Source: Bacillota bacterium
Lineage (GTDB): Bacteria > Bacillota > Clostridia > Christensenellales > SZUA-584
Direction: 5' to 3'
DNA length: 21,337 nucleotides
Assembly (NCBI GenBank): GCA_023461435.1
Contig: JAEYLC010000050.1
Span: 1 to 21,337 of the forward strand
A model generated the notes under the pieces. The model was not told the DNA's origin. It did no database searches and saw nothing but the letters and a program-made list of their open reading frames with translations. Of the stretch, positions 11,211-18,327 are shown in pieces; position 1 is the first letter of the stretch; each line of letters opens with the position of its first letter. The translations under genes were made by a program, and so were the position numbers.

Positions 11211-11957
11211 TTATAATATAATAACAGCAATCGATGAGAAAAGCAAAAAAACTAATTGCCCAAATTCAATCGAGAAACCGATCACGTCTCCTGTGGCGCC
11301 GCCGAGCTTTCCGGCCATGCGCTTCACGGCCAGCGCCGCCACAGCCAACGCCGCGAGAAACGACGCAAAAATCAGCGCAGGAAACAGCCATTCATACACC
11401 AGTAAACCCAGCGCCGCCGCCGCCGCAAAGAGAGCCGCCGCGCCGGCCGCATGCCCCGTTTTCACGCCGTCCACGAACCACCGCCCGAGCCCATCTGTCG
11501 CGCTGGCATTGATCCGCGCGCAGAGCAGCGCCGCCGACCTTCCCGCGAGCGGACACAGCGCCGCCGCCATCACGCCCGCCTGCGCGATAAGAACCGTCAT
11601 GCCCACGATGTCAACACAAACCGCCAGCGCGCCGAACGTTCCGATATGGCTGTCCTTCATGATCGCAAGCGTGCCTTCCCTGTCACGGTGCGCGGCAAAC
11701 CCGTCCACCGTGTCCGCCATGCCGTCCACATGCAGAGCCCCGCTTAAGGCCAGATAAAGCACGACAGCTAAGAAAGCGGCGACATAGCCGCCGATCCACG
11801 GCGCCAGCAGCACAACTAAGCCCATCGGCACTCCGATGATGATGCCGATCACGGGCAGGTATTTGATCCCCTTTTGATACCGCGCCGCGTCCATTTCACC
11901 GGATACGCGCACGGGGATGCGCGTGAAGAACGCGAGCATCAACGCAAAGCTTTTCAT
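11211..11957 (-). CDS. cobS: Adenosylcobinamide-GDP ribazoletransferase (cobalamin synthase)
   Basis: Integral membrane enzyme that joins adenosylcobinamide-GDP to alpha-ribazole (or its phosphate) to complete the nucleotide loop of cobalamin. The protein has 248 residues, typical of the family, and is very hydrophobic with several membrane helices. The family signature HVDGMADTVDG lies at 76-86 (canonical HLDGLADTxDG), FFTRIPV at 10-16, and GGATGDVIG near the C-terminus. It starts 7 bases after the cobU stop. Its ribosome binding site (GAGGA) overlaps the end of cobU, so translation is probably coupled. It is the last gene of cobO-cobU-cobS. No clear terminator was seen before the promoter of the next gene. 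The region is very GC-rich. Confidence 0.93.
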   Translation of the reverse strand: MKSFALMLAFFTRIPVRVSGEMDAARYQKGIKYLPVIGIIIGVPMGLVVLLAPWIGGYVAAFLAVVLYLALSGALHVDGMADTVDGFAAHRDREGTLAIMKDSHIGTFGALAVCVDIVGMTVLIAQAGVMAAALCPLAGRSAALLCARINASATDGLGRWFVDGVKTGHAAGAAALFAAAAALGLLVYEWLFPALIFASFLAALAVAALAVKRMAGKLGGATGDVIGFSIEFGQLVFLLFSSIAVIIL

Positions 11958-11964
11958 ATATTCC

Positions 11965-12516
11965 TCATTTAAGCCGCAACGGGAGCCCCGAGATCATGCA
12001 GATGACCTCGTCCGCGCGCGCCGCCGCATGCATATTGAGCCGCCCCGCCATATCGCGGAACAGGCTGCCCATGCGATAGGCGGGCACGATGCCCTGCCCC
12101 ACCTCGTTGGTCACGATGATGAGCCGCTTGCCCTGCGCCGCCGCAAGCAGATCGTCCACATCCGCCGTGAGCCTTTCCTCAAGCGCCTGCACTGCGTCCA
12201 GCGCGCAGGTATCGAAATCGAGTCCGCTTCGCATCATGTGGTTGGCCGTCAGCGTCGTGAGGCAGTCGAGCAGCAGCGTATCGCACCGTACAAAGCGGCT
12301 GTCTTGAGTCAGTTCCGCGAACCCGAACGGTTTCTCAAACGTCTGCCATTCCGCCGGACGCGAGGCCTTATGCTTTGCGATCCTGTCCGCCATGTCGGGG
12401 TCGGTCGAAACCGCCGTCGCGATATAGCCCACGCTGCCGCCCGCGTCTTTGGCGCGCCGCTCCGCAAACGCGCTCTTGCCGCTGCGCGCGCCGCCCGTCA
12501 CCAGAAAAATGCCCAT
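11965..12516 (-). CDS. cobU: Adenosylcobinamide kinase / adenosylcobinamide-phosphate guanylyltransferase
   Basis: Bifunctional cytosolic enzyme that phosphorylates adenosylcobinamide and then transfers GMP to it, supplying the substrate of CobS. It has 183 residues, the normal length. The P-loop GGARSGKS is at 8-15. The RIAKHKASRPAEW signature (45-57) carries the conserved H49, and TNEVGQGIVP marks the C-terminal third. The start codon shares one base with the cobO stop (TGATG at 12514-12518), indicating translational coupling. Confidence 0.95.
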   Translation of the reverse strand: MGIFLVTGGARSGKSAFAERRAKDAGGSVGYIATAVSTDPDMADRIAKHKASRPAEWQTFEKPFGFAELTQDSRFVRCDTLLLDCLTTLTANHMMRSGLDFDTCALDAVQALEERLTADVDDLLAAAQGKRLIIVTNEVGQGIVPAYRMGSLFRDMAGRLNMHAAARADEVICMISGLPLRLK

Positions 12517-13031
12517 CAGTATTCAATGCCCTTTCTCGCGCTCACGCCGCTTTGCAGATAGTGCTTCACCTCGCGCATCTCAGTCACGAGGTCCGCTTTA
12601 TCTATGATTTCATCCGGCGCGCTGCGTCCCGTGATCACAATTTCGGTGCCGCCGCGGTTGTCCATGATGTGCAGCAGCTCATCAAGCTCAATCACGCCGC
12701 AGGTCAGCGCGCCGAGCGCTTCGTCGAGTATCAGCAAATCGATTTTGTCAAGCCACGCTTCCACCTGCCGCAGCACGGCTTGCGCATCGGTGCGCAGCGC
12801 GGCTTTTTCGTCTTCGGTCATCATATGGAAGAACTTTTCGCTGTGCGATGCGCGCACGAGCTCGATGCCAAGCGTGTTTAGCGACGCGATTTCGCCCGTA
12901 TCGCGGCCCTTCATGAACTGCATGATGCTAACAGCCAGCCCCTGCCCCGCCGCCCGCATCGCGAGCCCCATCGCCGCGGTCGTTTTGCCCTTGCCGTTGC
13001 CCGTATACACCTGTACGCACGACTTTTCCAT
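12516..13031 (-). CDS. cobO: Corrinoid adenosyltransferase
   Basis: ATP:cob(I)alamin adenosyltransferase of the CobA/CobO/BtuR family, which attaches the 5'-deoxyadenosyl ligand to the reduced corrinoid. The protein has 171 residues. The P-loop variant GNGKGKTT lies at 11-18, within VYTGNGKGKTTAAMGLA. MQFMKGRD and the Walker-B-like LLILDEALGAL, followed by VVITGR-like EIVITGRSAPDEII, complete the family pattern. It has a strong ribosome binding site (AGGAGG) just before the ATG. It is first in the cobO-cobU-cobS operon. No cobalamin riboswitch was recognised upstream, where one is often found. The MITE-like element begins about 70 bases upstream. Confidence 0.95.
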   Translation of the reverse strand: MEKSCVQVYTGNGKGKTTAAMGLAMRAAGQGLAVSIMQFMKGRDTGEIASLNTLGIELVRASHSEKFFHMMTEDEKAALRTDAQAVLRQVEAWLDKIDLLILDEALGALTCGVIELDELLHIMDNRGGTEIVITGRSAPDEIIDKADLVTEMREVKHYLQSGVSARKGIEY

Positions 13032-13054
13032 GGCGTTCCTCCTGTTTTGCTATA

Positions 13055-13084
13055 AAGATACCACATCAGGCAAGGCGTAATCAA
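13055..13084 (-). promoter_or_regulatory. Possible promoter for cobO-cobU-cobS
   Basis: The minus strand has TTGATT (13079-13084), an 18-base spacer and TATCTT (13055-13060), between the MITE-like element and cobO. The match is only moderate. Confidence 0.4.
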
Positions 13085-13100
13085 CGTGGCATTTCTTTAT

Positions 13101-13234
13101 ATCCCAGTCGTGTTACACCTCATCAGTCAGGCGCCATGCGCCTGCCAGCTTCTCCTCGAGGAGAAGCCTTTATGCGGAATTGTTGATTTTAGGCCCCTTT
13201 GTAAAGGGGCTGTCGGCATAAGCCGACTGGGGAT
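13101..13234. repeat. MITE-like element with terminal inverted repeats and four hairpins
   Basis: A 134-base non-coding block whose ends are inverted copies: ATCCCAGTCG at 13101-13110 and CGACTGGGGAT at 13224-13234 (one base longer). Inside are four consecutive palindromes: CAGGCG/CGCCTG (13128-13144), a perfect 20-base palindrome GCTTCTCCTCGAGGAGAAGC (13148-13167), GCCCCTTT/AAAGGGGC (13193-13210) and GTCGGC/GCCGAC (13212-13227). I have seen similar dispersed palindrome-rich repeats in gut Firmicutes genomes, but that is memory, not a search. There is no transposase and no clear target-site duplication. It separates the divergent cobO and walJ genes and would form a highly structured RNA if transcribed. 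Confidence 0.7.
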
Positions 13235-13262
13235 TGACGGTCTTCTCACTTTTCTATATGCT
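13234..13262 (+). promoter_or_regulatory. Possible promoter at the right edge of the MITE-like element
   Basis: TTGACG (13234-13239), 17 bases, then TATGCT (13257-13262). The -35 element begins on the last base of the repeat, so insertion may have created or displaced a promoter pointing toward walJ. The -10 match is weak. Confidence 0.3.
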
Positions 13263-13320
13263 TTACGCAGATTCATCCTCATACTGGCTCAAATCACAAA
13301 TAGCGCGATCCACGCGCACA

Positions 13321-13329
13321 TGCTATAAT
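13321..13329 (+). promoter_or_regulatory. Extended -10 promoter for walJ
   Basis: TGCTATAAT has a perfect -10 hexamer (13324-13329) and the TGn extension. No good -35 is found 16-18 bases upstream. Transcription would start about 20 bases before walJ. The same TGCTATAAT precedes nfnA. Confidence 0.6.
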
Positions 13330-13354
13330 AGTCCGGTAAGAAAGGACGGACTTC

Positions 13355-14149
13355 ATGGCACTCTCTTTGACCCCGCTTTTTTCCGGCTCGTCCGGCAACG
13401 CGATACTGATCAGCTCCGGCAATTCACATATACTCGTGGACGCGGGCGTCTCGGGCCGCCGCATCGAGGAGGCGCTGCGCAGCGTTGGGCAGGATATCCG
13501 CGACATTAAAGGCATACTCATCACGCACGAGCATTCCGACCATATCGCGGGCGCGGGCATACTCTCCCGCAAGCACGATATTCCTGTTTACGCGACCGCT
13601 CCCACATGGGAAGCCTGCGGCGACAAGCTCGGCAGCGTGCAAAACCGGTTCGCGCGCGTGATCGGCAAAACGGGGTTCTATATCGACGATCTTCTGATTG
13701 AGCCCTACGACATTCCACACGACGCCGCCGACCCCGTGGGATACTGCATCTCTTGCGGCGCGCGCAGAGTCGCCGTCGCGACCGACCTTGGTCACTTCCC
13801 CAAAGCGCTTGAGATGAAGCTGCAGGCGTGCGATCTCGTACTGCTCGAATCCAACCATGATCTCAATATGCTGCAAACGGGACGGTACCCCAGAGCGCTC
13901 AAGGAGCGCATCCGCTCACGCCGCGGGCACCTCAGCAACGACGACGCCGCCGACGCGGCGGTGCGCCTCGCCTGCGCGGGCGTTTCGTCGATACTGCTCG
14001 GGCATTTGAGCAAGGAAAACAACTCTGAACAGCTCGCCTTCCGCACCGTGACCGACGCGCTGATTGCCCAGGGGCTCACGCCCGGGCATGATGTCAGCCT
14101 CGGCCTTGCCTTCCGCGACAGAGTCACAGGCGTGTTCCATATCAAATAG
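13355..14149 (+). CDS. walJ: MBL-fold hydrolase of the WalJ/YycJ family
   Basis: A metallo-beta-lactamase-fold protein of 264 residues. The metal-binding motif THEHSDH gives H58, H60, D62 and H63. The N-terminal GSSGNAILI and the later VATDLGHF and LLGHLSKENN segments are typical of WalJ/YycJ. In Bacillus this gene lies with the WalRK cell-wall regulators and just upstream of rlmH. Its biochemical role is unsettled: a 5'-3' exonuclease activity and a link to cell-wall and DNA repair have been proposed. The ATG has AAAGGA 8 bases upstream. walRK and htrA are not here; instead a low-GC membrane gene lies between walJ and rlmH. Confidence 0.92.
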   Translation: MALSLTPLFSGSSGNAILISSGNSHILVDAGVSGRRIEEALRSVGQDIRDIKGILITHEHSDHIAGAGILSRKHDIPVYATAPTWEACGDKLGSVQNRFARVIGKTGFYIDDLLIEPYDIPHDAADPVGYCISCGARRVAVATDLGHFPKALEMKLQACDLVLLESNHDLNMLQTGRYPRALKERIRSRRGHLSNDDAADAAVRLACAGVSSILLGHLSKENNSEQLAFRTVTDALIAQGLTPGHDVSLGLAFRDRVTGVFHIK

Positions 14150-14166
14150 AACATCGGGAGGTCTGT

Positions 14167-15024
14167 ATGGATTCAAAGCGATTTGCGCAATACACGTTTG
14201 TGTATGTTATCCTTGCATCTCTGGCCGTCACTTTTTTCATTGCTGACCCTTATATCGTCTATACCATGGTCTATCTGCCGCCGATCATTATGCTTTTTAT
14301 CAGACGGTATCCGGTAAAAGCAGCATTATCTTTGAGACCCGCTTCGGTTCCTCAACTTTTGTTCACCACCGCAATCACTGTATGTGTCACAGCCGCATCT
14401 ATTATTATCAGTAATCTCATTAATCTTCCTCCATCAAGAACCAATATGCTTGTTCAATCTATGGCAACCTTCATTATCTGGCCAGATATCCTCTTGTGGT
14501 TATTGCGCGCATGTCTTATTGGATTGGTCTATCGTGGTATTATACAAAACGGATTTCAAGAACTATCTCCAATTAAGCTTTGTTTGTTTATCAGTTTTTT
14601 ATTTGCGTTGTCAAGTTCGGTCTTCGATATGCCCATACTCATTCTTATCGGATTCGTCTATTCACTATTGGTCTACAAAACAGATTCCGTGATTCCGGCT
14701 ATTATTGCTTATTTTCTAGTGAGATTTCTTGATAAGCCCCTCAGCAACCTAGTCTATAATATTGGTCTGATGTGGGGAAACTTGTTTACGCTTATTTTCC
14801 TCTTGTTGGCGGCACTCGGAGTCATGATTCTTTTGTTCAAGAAAATGCCCGGAAGACAAATTGCCGTCAATGGTAGAGCAAAAGCTATTGAACCAGCTCA
14901 AGATGCCACGAGTATTGAAAAAAAGCGTATATCCAATATTCTTTTTATTATTGCCGTTGTCATCGCTGTTCTGTTAACTCTGTGGAAAACATACTTGGAT
15001 ATCTTTTTTATGCTAAATAATTAG
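14167..15024 (+). CDS. Degenerate CPBP/CAAX-protease-like membrane protein
   Basis: A 285-residue polytopic membrane protein with about seven hydrophobic segments, the last at about 258-275 after a polar stretch. The middle resembles the CPBP (CAAX protease/bacteriocin-processing) core. However, the paired glutamates of EExxFRG are I118-G119 before VYRG (121-124). The histidine of FxxxH is a serine (near S150), and HxxxN is Y182-x3-R186. Only R123-G124 survives, so intramembrane protease activity is unlikely. Base composition also differs: positions 14401-14460 have 18 G+C of 60, against 42 of 60 at 14041-14100 in walJ. That suggests recent acquisition or relaxed selection. It is 17 bases after walJ with a GGGAGG site, and 9 bases before rlmH, so it is in the operon. 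Family membership is an inference from pattern. Confidence 0.75.
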   Translation: MDSKRFAQYTFVYVILASLAVTFFIADPYIVYTMVYLPPIIMLFIRRYPVKAALSLRPASVPQLLFTTAITVCVTAASIIISNLINLPPSRTNMLVQSMATFIIWPDILLWLLRACLIGLVYRGIIQNGFQELSPIKLCLFISFLFALSSSVFDMPILILIGFVYSLLVYKTDSVIPAIIAYFLVRFLDKPLSNLVYNIGLMWGNLFTLIFLLLAALGVMILLFKKMPGRQIAVNGRAKAIEPAQDATSIEKKRISNILFIIAVVIAVLLTLWKTYLDIFFMLNN

Positions 15025-15033
15025 GGAGAAATC

Positions 15034-15501
15034 ATGTCTACGCTCACCATCGCCTGTATCGGAAAACTCAAGGAGAAGTACTGGAAGGACGCTCAGGCCG
15101 AGTATGAAAAGCGCCTGTCCGCGTTCTGCCGCGTTTCCATCGCTGAAAAAAGCGAAGCGCTGCTGACCGGCAGCTCCGCCGCGCTGATACAAAAGGCCGT
15201 GGAGCAGGAAGGCGACGCGATATTAAGCGCGGCCAAGGGCGCGCTCATCGCGCTGTCTCCCGAGGGCGAAAGAATGAATTCTTTCGCATTTTCCGCCCTT
15301 ATAAAAAACCTCTTTGACGCGGGCGATGTCACATTTGCGGTGGGCGGCTCCAATGGATTGTCGGACGCGGTCAAAAAAAGCGCCCGTCACATCATCTCAT
15401 TTTCCGACCTCACTATGCCGCACCAGCTTTTCCGCATCGTGCTGCTCGAACAGATTTACCGCGGTTTCATGATCGCGGCGGGGCGCACCTATCACAAATA
15501 A
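15034..15501 (+). CDS. rlmH: 23S rRNA pseudouridine-1915 N3-methyltransferase
   Basis: SPOUT-class, SAM-dependent methyltransferase that modifies pseudouridine 1915 in helix 69 of 23S rRNA on the assembled 70S ribosome. The protein has 155 residues, close to the 155-159 of characterised members. The SAM-binding loop FAVGGSNGL (about 101-109) and the C-terminal block HQLFRIVLLEQIYRGFMIA ending in TYHK are diagnostic of the trefoil knot and RNA-binding tail. The ATG is preceded by AGGGAGAA, which overlaps the stop codon of the upstream membrane gene. Confidence 0.97.
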   Translation: MSTLTIACIGKLKEKYWKDAQAEYEKRLSAFCRVSIAEKSEALLTGSSAALIQKAVEQEGDAILSAAKGALIALSPEGERMNSFAFSALIKNLFDAGDVTFAVGGSNGLSDAVKKSARHIISFSDLTMPHQLFRIVLLEQIYRGFMIAAGRTYHK

Positions 15502-15711
15502 CCCATTCTAGTTTTTCGACAAAAACCGCAATTCCTTCCTGACTGTTGCACTATTTTTGTCGTATATTAGGAACTAATGTCATCCCAAAAGGACTCTCCC
15601 CTTTTATGTAGAATTGTGCAATTAGTCAAACCCGAAATATAAAAGAAACGGGATTACGAATGTGATTTTTATTTTTGGCGCAGATGCGCAATGTAAAGGA
15701 GTGTTTTAATA

Positions 15712-16563
15712 TTGTTGCGATTTCAAAAGCCGAGCGCTGAAATAGCGCGTAAATTCAGCATGGACAAAAGCCAGGATAACACGCTCGAAATTATCCCGGT
15801 CGATTACATTCGCCCAAATCCTTATCAGCCGAGGCGGATATTCACCGAGGAAAGCTTAAACGAGCTTGCTCAATCCATCAAGCAGTTCGGCCTGCTTCAA
15901 CCGATTACCGTTCGAAAACTCAATCACAGCTATTATGAGATCATTGCGGGGGAACGCCGCTGGCGCGCGGTCTGCAAAGCCGGGTTTACGCACATCAAGG
16001 CGTTTGTGCAGCCCGCCATCGACGAAGACAGCGCCATGATCGCGCTGATCGAAAATCTCCAGCGCGAAGATCTTCATTTCTTTGAGGAGGCCGAAGCGTA
16101 TCTTGCTCTCATGAAGGAGCACGGGCTCACGCAAGAGGAGCTTGCGCGCCGTCTCGGCAAAAACCAGAGCACCGTTGCGAACAAGATGCGTATTTTAAAA
16201 CTGCCCCCAAACGTCAAGGACATGATCACCACCTATAAGCTCACCGAGCGCCACGCGCGCGCATTGCTGCGCCTGCACAACGAAGAGGCTCAGATTCGTC
16301 TGATCAAGGATATCACGCAAAAGAACTATTCCGTGAAAATGACAGAGGAAGTCGTGGAAAAAATGCTTTCCAAGCTGTATGGTGAAGTGCCGGTGCCGGA
16401 TACAACGGGGCAGCACGTTGTCTGTATCATGCGCGACTACCGCATCTACATCAACACCATAAAAAAAGCGCTGTCGCGCATCAAAAAAACGGGTGTTAAG
16501 GTCAGTTACAGCGCTCTGGAAAGCAAGGAGAAAGTCTCCATCACGATTGAACTTGCCAAATAG
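15712..16563 (+). CDS. noc: Nucleoid occlusion protein, ParB/Noc family
   Basis: A ParB-family CTP-dependent DNA clamp of 283 residues that binds dispersed sites and, in Bacillus, blocks division over the nucleoid. The CTP-binding motif GERRWRA is at 80-86 (W is typical of Noc), ENLQRE is at 114-119, and the DNA-binding region has GKNQSTVANKMRILKL and TERHARALL. Q152, K158, K163 and R180 occupy, with exact spacing, the four positions reported to switch ParB to Noc specificity (Q, K, K, R). The start is TTG with AAAGGAG 10 bases upstream. The resulting N-terminus (MLRFQKPSAEIARKF) could be the short membrane-targeting helix known in Noc. soj and spo0J are not adjacent. The 210-base gap before it shows no convincing promoter. 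Confidence 0.93.
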   Translation: MLRFQKPSAEIARKFSMDKSQDNTLEIIPVDYIRPNPYQPRRIFTEESLNELAQSIKQFGLLQPITVRKLNHSYYEIIAGERRWRAVCKAGFTHIKAFVQPAIDEDSAMIALIENLQREDLHFFEEAEAYLALMKEHGLTQEELARRLGKNQSTVANKMRILKLPPNVKDMITTYKLTERHARALLRLHNEEAQIRLIKDITQKNYSVKMTEEVVEKMLSKLYGEVPVPDTTGQHVVCIMRDYRIYINTIKKALSRIKKTGVKVSYSALESKEKVSITIELAK

Positions 16564-16564
16564 C

Positions 16565-16588
16565 TTACATCGCCGCAGGCGATTGTAA
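16565..16588 (+). repeat. Small hairpin just after noc
   Basis: TTACATCGCC, loop GCA, then GGCGATTGTAA forms a stem of about 10 base pairs with one bulged A. It starts one base after the noc stop codon. There is no T-run, so it is more likely an mRNA 3'-end stabilising or secondary structure than a terminator. Confidence 0.45.
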
Positions 16589-16619
16589 CCCCTAACTTGT
16601 CCCCAATACCCCTACTATT

Positions 16620-16667
16620 GGCGGAACGCCGGGAAAAAGCCCCTGTCGTTTCCGCCCATTTTTTTTA
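16620..16667 (+). terminator. Intrinsic terminator of noc
   Basis: The stem GGCGGAACG/CGTTTCCGCC (16620-16628 with 16647-16656, one bulge) extends inward through GGG/CCC and is followed by CATTTTTTTT. It is a strong rho-independent terminator about 60 bases after noc. Confidence 0.85.
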
Positions 16668-16746
16668 TATACCCCAAAGCCCCTGCCAATGTATATATAA
16701 CCCTGTTTTTCGGCATTCAAACATTATTTTCCTGACAGCTCGTATC

Positions 16747-16774
16747 AAAAAAAGCGTGCCGGTTAACCGCACGC
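16747..16774 (-). terminator. Intrinsic terminator of murA
   Basis: On the minus strand GCGTGCGG-TTAA-CCGGCACGC (one bulged base) is followed by seven T residues. It lies 20 bases after the murA stop codon, convergent with the noc terminator. Confidence 0.85.
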
Positions 16775-16794
16775 CTTCATGAACCTTCAATTTG

Positions 16795-18090
16795 CTAATC
16801 CAGACCAAAGTTAAAATCGTCGACTTCGGTCATCTTCTCGCGGCGTATATCCGCGCCGACCGACTTTAGCTTGCCTTCGATATGGTCGTAGCCCCTGTCG
16901 ATATACTGCACGCCCGTGATCTCCGTTTCACCGTCGGCCATGAGCCCCGCGACGATCAGCGCCGCGCCGGCCCGCAGGTCCGTCGCGCGCACCGGCGCGC
17001 CCGTGAGACGCTCCACACCCTCCACCACGCACACACGCCCGTCTATCGATACGTTGGCGCCCATGCGCCGTATTTCGTTGATATGCTTGAAACGCGATTC
17101 AAATATGCTCTCGACGATAATACTCGCGCCGTCCGCCGTGCTTAAAAGCACCGTGGCGGGCTGCTGAAGATCTGTGGGGAAACCGGGATACGGCAGCGTC
17201 TTGATGTTGACGTGCTTGGGCCGCCGGCCGCAAGACACGCGTATCGTGTCGTCCCCTTCCTCCACCGACACGCCCATCTCGATGAGCTTGGCCGTCAGCG
17301 CTTCCATATGCGTCGGGATCACGTTGGTGATCGTGATATCTCCGCGTGTGGCCGCCGCCGCGATCATCAGCGTACCGGTCTCGATCTGATCAGGAATGAT
17401 CGAATAGGTGCAGCCGTGCAGCCGGTCCACGCCCGTGATGCGCACGATGTCCGTGCCCGCACCTTTTACCTTGGCACCCATGCAGTTCAAAAAGTTGGCC
17501 ACATCCACCACGTGCGGCTCCTTGGCCGCGTTGACGATGGTCGTTTTGCCCTTGGCCACCACCGCCGCAAGCATCACGTTGATCGTCGCGCCCACGGACA
17601 CCACGTCAAGATAGATATCCGTCCCCACAAGGCCGTTAGGGGCCGACGCCTTGAGCATGCCGTATTCGGTCTTCACGGTGGCGCCGAGCGCCTCCATGCC
17701 TTTGATGTGCTGGTCGATGGGCCTTAAGCCTATCGCGCACCCGCCCGGCAACGACACCTCGGCTTTGCCGAAGCGTCCGAGCAGCGCACCCATAAAATAA
17801 TAAGAAGCGCGCATCATTTTAACCGCGTCATTATCGATCACATGGGTGTTGATGCCGCTTGTATCGATCGAGATTTTCGTTTTGTCAAGAGAAGTTGAGG
17901 CGCCCATCCAGCAAAGCAGATGGTCGAGCATGCGGACGTCGTCGATGTTGGGCAGATTGTCAATCTCGAACTTGCCTTCGCAGAGAATCGTTGCAGGGAG
18001 TATGGCGACAGCCGCGTTTTTCGCGCCGCTGACACTGGTTGTCCCTTGAAGCGGTTTCCCGCCTTTGATCACAAGCTTTTCCTTCATCAT
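16795..18090 (-). CDS. murA: UDP-N-acetylglucosamine 1-carboxyvinyltransferase
   Basis: The first committed enzyme of peptidoglycan synthesis, adding enolpyruvate from PEP to UDP-GlcNAc; target of fosfomycin. From the ATG at 18088-18090 it has 431 residues. SGAKNAA (21-27) has the conserved Lys-Asn pair. The catalytic-loop cysteine is C118 in LPGGCAIGLRP, so the fosfomycin-sensitive form is retained. YPGFPTDLQQP and FESRFKHINEIRRMGA are typical, and the end carries a short extra acidic tail. The start is uncertain. The frame stays open to an ATG at 18139-18141, but the predicted transcription start falls there. The only GGAGG (18117-18121) is 26 bases before the chosen ATG. The chosen start matches the family N-terminus. 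Confidence 0.95.
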   Translation of the reverse strand: MMKEKLVIKGGKPLQGTTSVSGAKNAAVAILPATILCEGKFEIDNLPNIDDVRMLDHLLCWMGASTSLDKTKISIDTSGINTHVIDNDAVKMMRASYYFMGALLGRFGKAEVSLPGGCAIGLRPIDQHIKGMEALGATVKTEYGMLKASAPNGLVGTDIYLDVVSVGATINVMLAAVVAKGKTTIVNAAKEPHVVDVANFLNCMGAKVKGAGTDIVRITGVDRLHGCTYSIIPDQIETGTLMIAAAATRGDITITNVIPTHMEALTAKLIEMGVSVEEGDDTIRVSCGRRPKHVNIKTLPYPGFPTDLQQPATVLLSTADGASIIVESIFESRFKHINEIRRMGANVSIDGRVCVVEGVERLTGAPVRATDLRAGAALIVAGLMADGETEITGVQYIDRGYDHIEGKLKSVGADIRREKMTEVDDFNFGLD

Positions 18091-18146
18091 GTCAAAGCGC
18101 CAAAAAACAGCGCAATCCTCCATCATGTTGATGATTAACATAGATG

Positions 18147-18175
18147 AGTATAACAGGTTATTCCTTGTGTATCAA
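18147..18175 (-). promoter_or_regulatory. Promoter for murA
   Basis: The minus strand has TTGATA (18170-18175), a 17-base spacer and TATACT (18147-18152). Transcription would start near 18140, essentially at the first ATG of the open frame. Confidence 0.72.
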
Positions 18176-18281
18176 TATAAAAAAAATGGTCCGTAATGTC
18201 CCGGATATACGGTCGGCAACCGGTGCAAAAAGTCTGTACTATTTTTAGAGTTCATAATGGCTATGCGAATCCGGCGATTGA

Positions 18282-18290
18282 TGCTATAAT
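18282..18290 (+). promoter_or_regulatory. Extended -10 promoter for nfnAB
   Basis: TGCTATAAT, identical to the element before walJ, with the -10 at 18285-18290 and no clear -35. It would give a leader of about 30 bases before the GTG start of nfnA. Confidence 0.6.
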
Positions 18291-18327
18291 AATCGATAAT
18301 AAATTTTAATTTCAGGGAGAAATTCAC

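Noticed and set aside
13101..13234. Cobalamin riboswitch upstream of cobO
   Set aside because: The hairpin block has symmetric terminal inverted repeats and lacks a recognisable B12-box core. A mobile repeat explains it better.
15502..15711. Promoter TGACTG-N17-TATATT or parS-like site before noc
   Set aside because: The -35 match is poor and no TGTTTCACGTGAAACA-like or NBS-like palindrome is present. I see only short weak hairpins in this gap.
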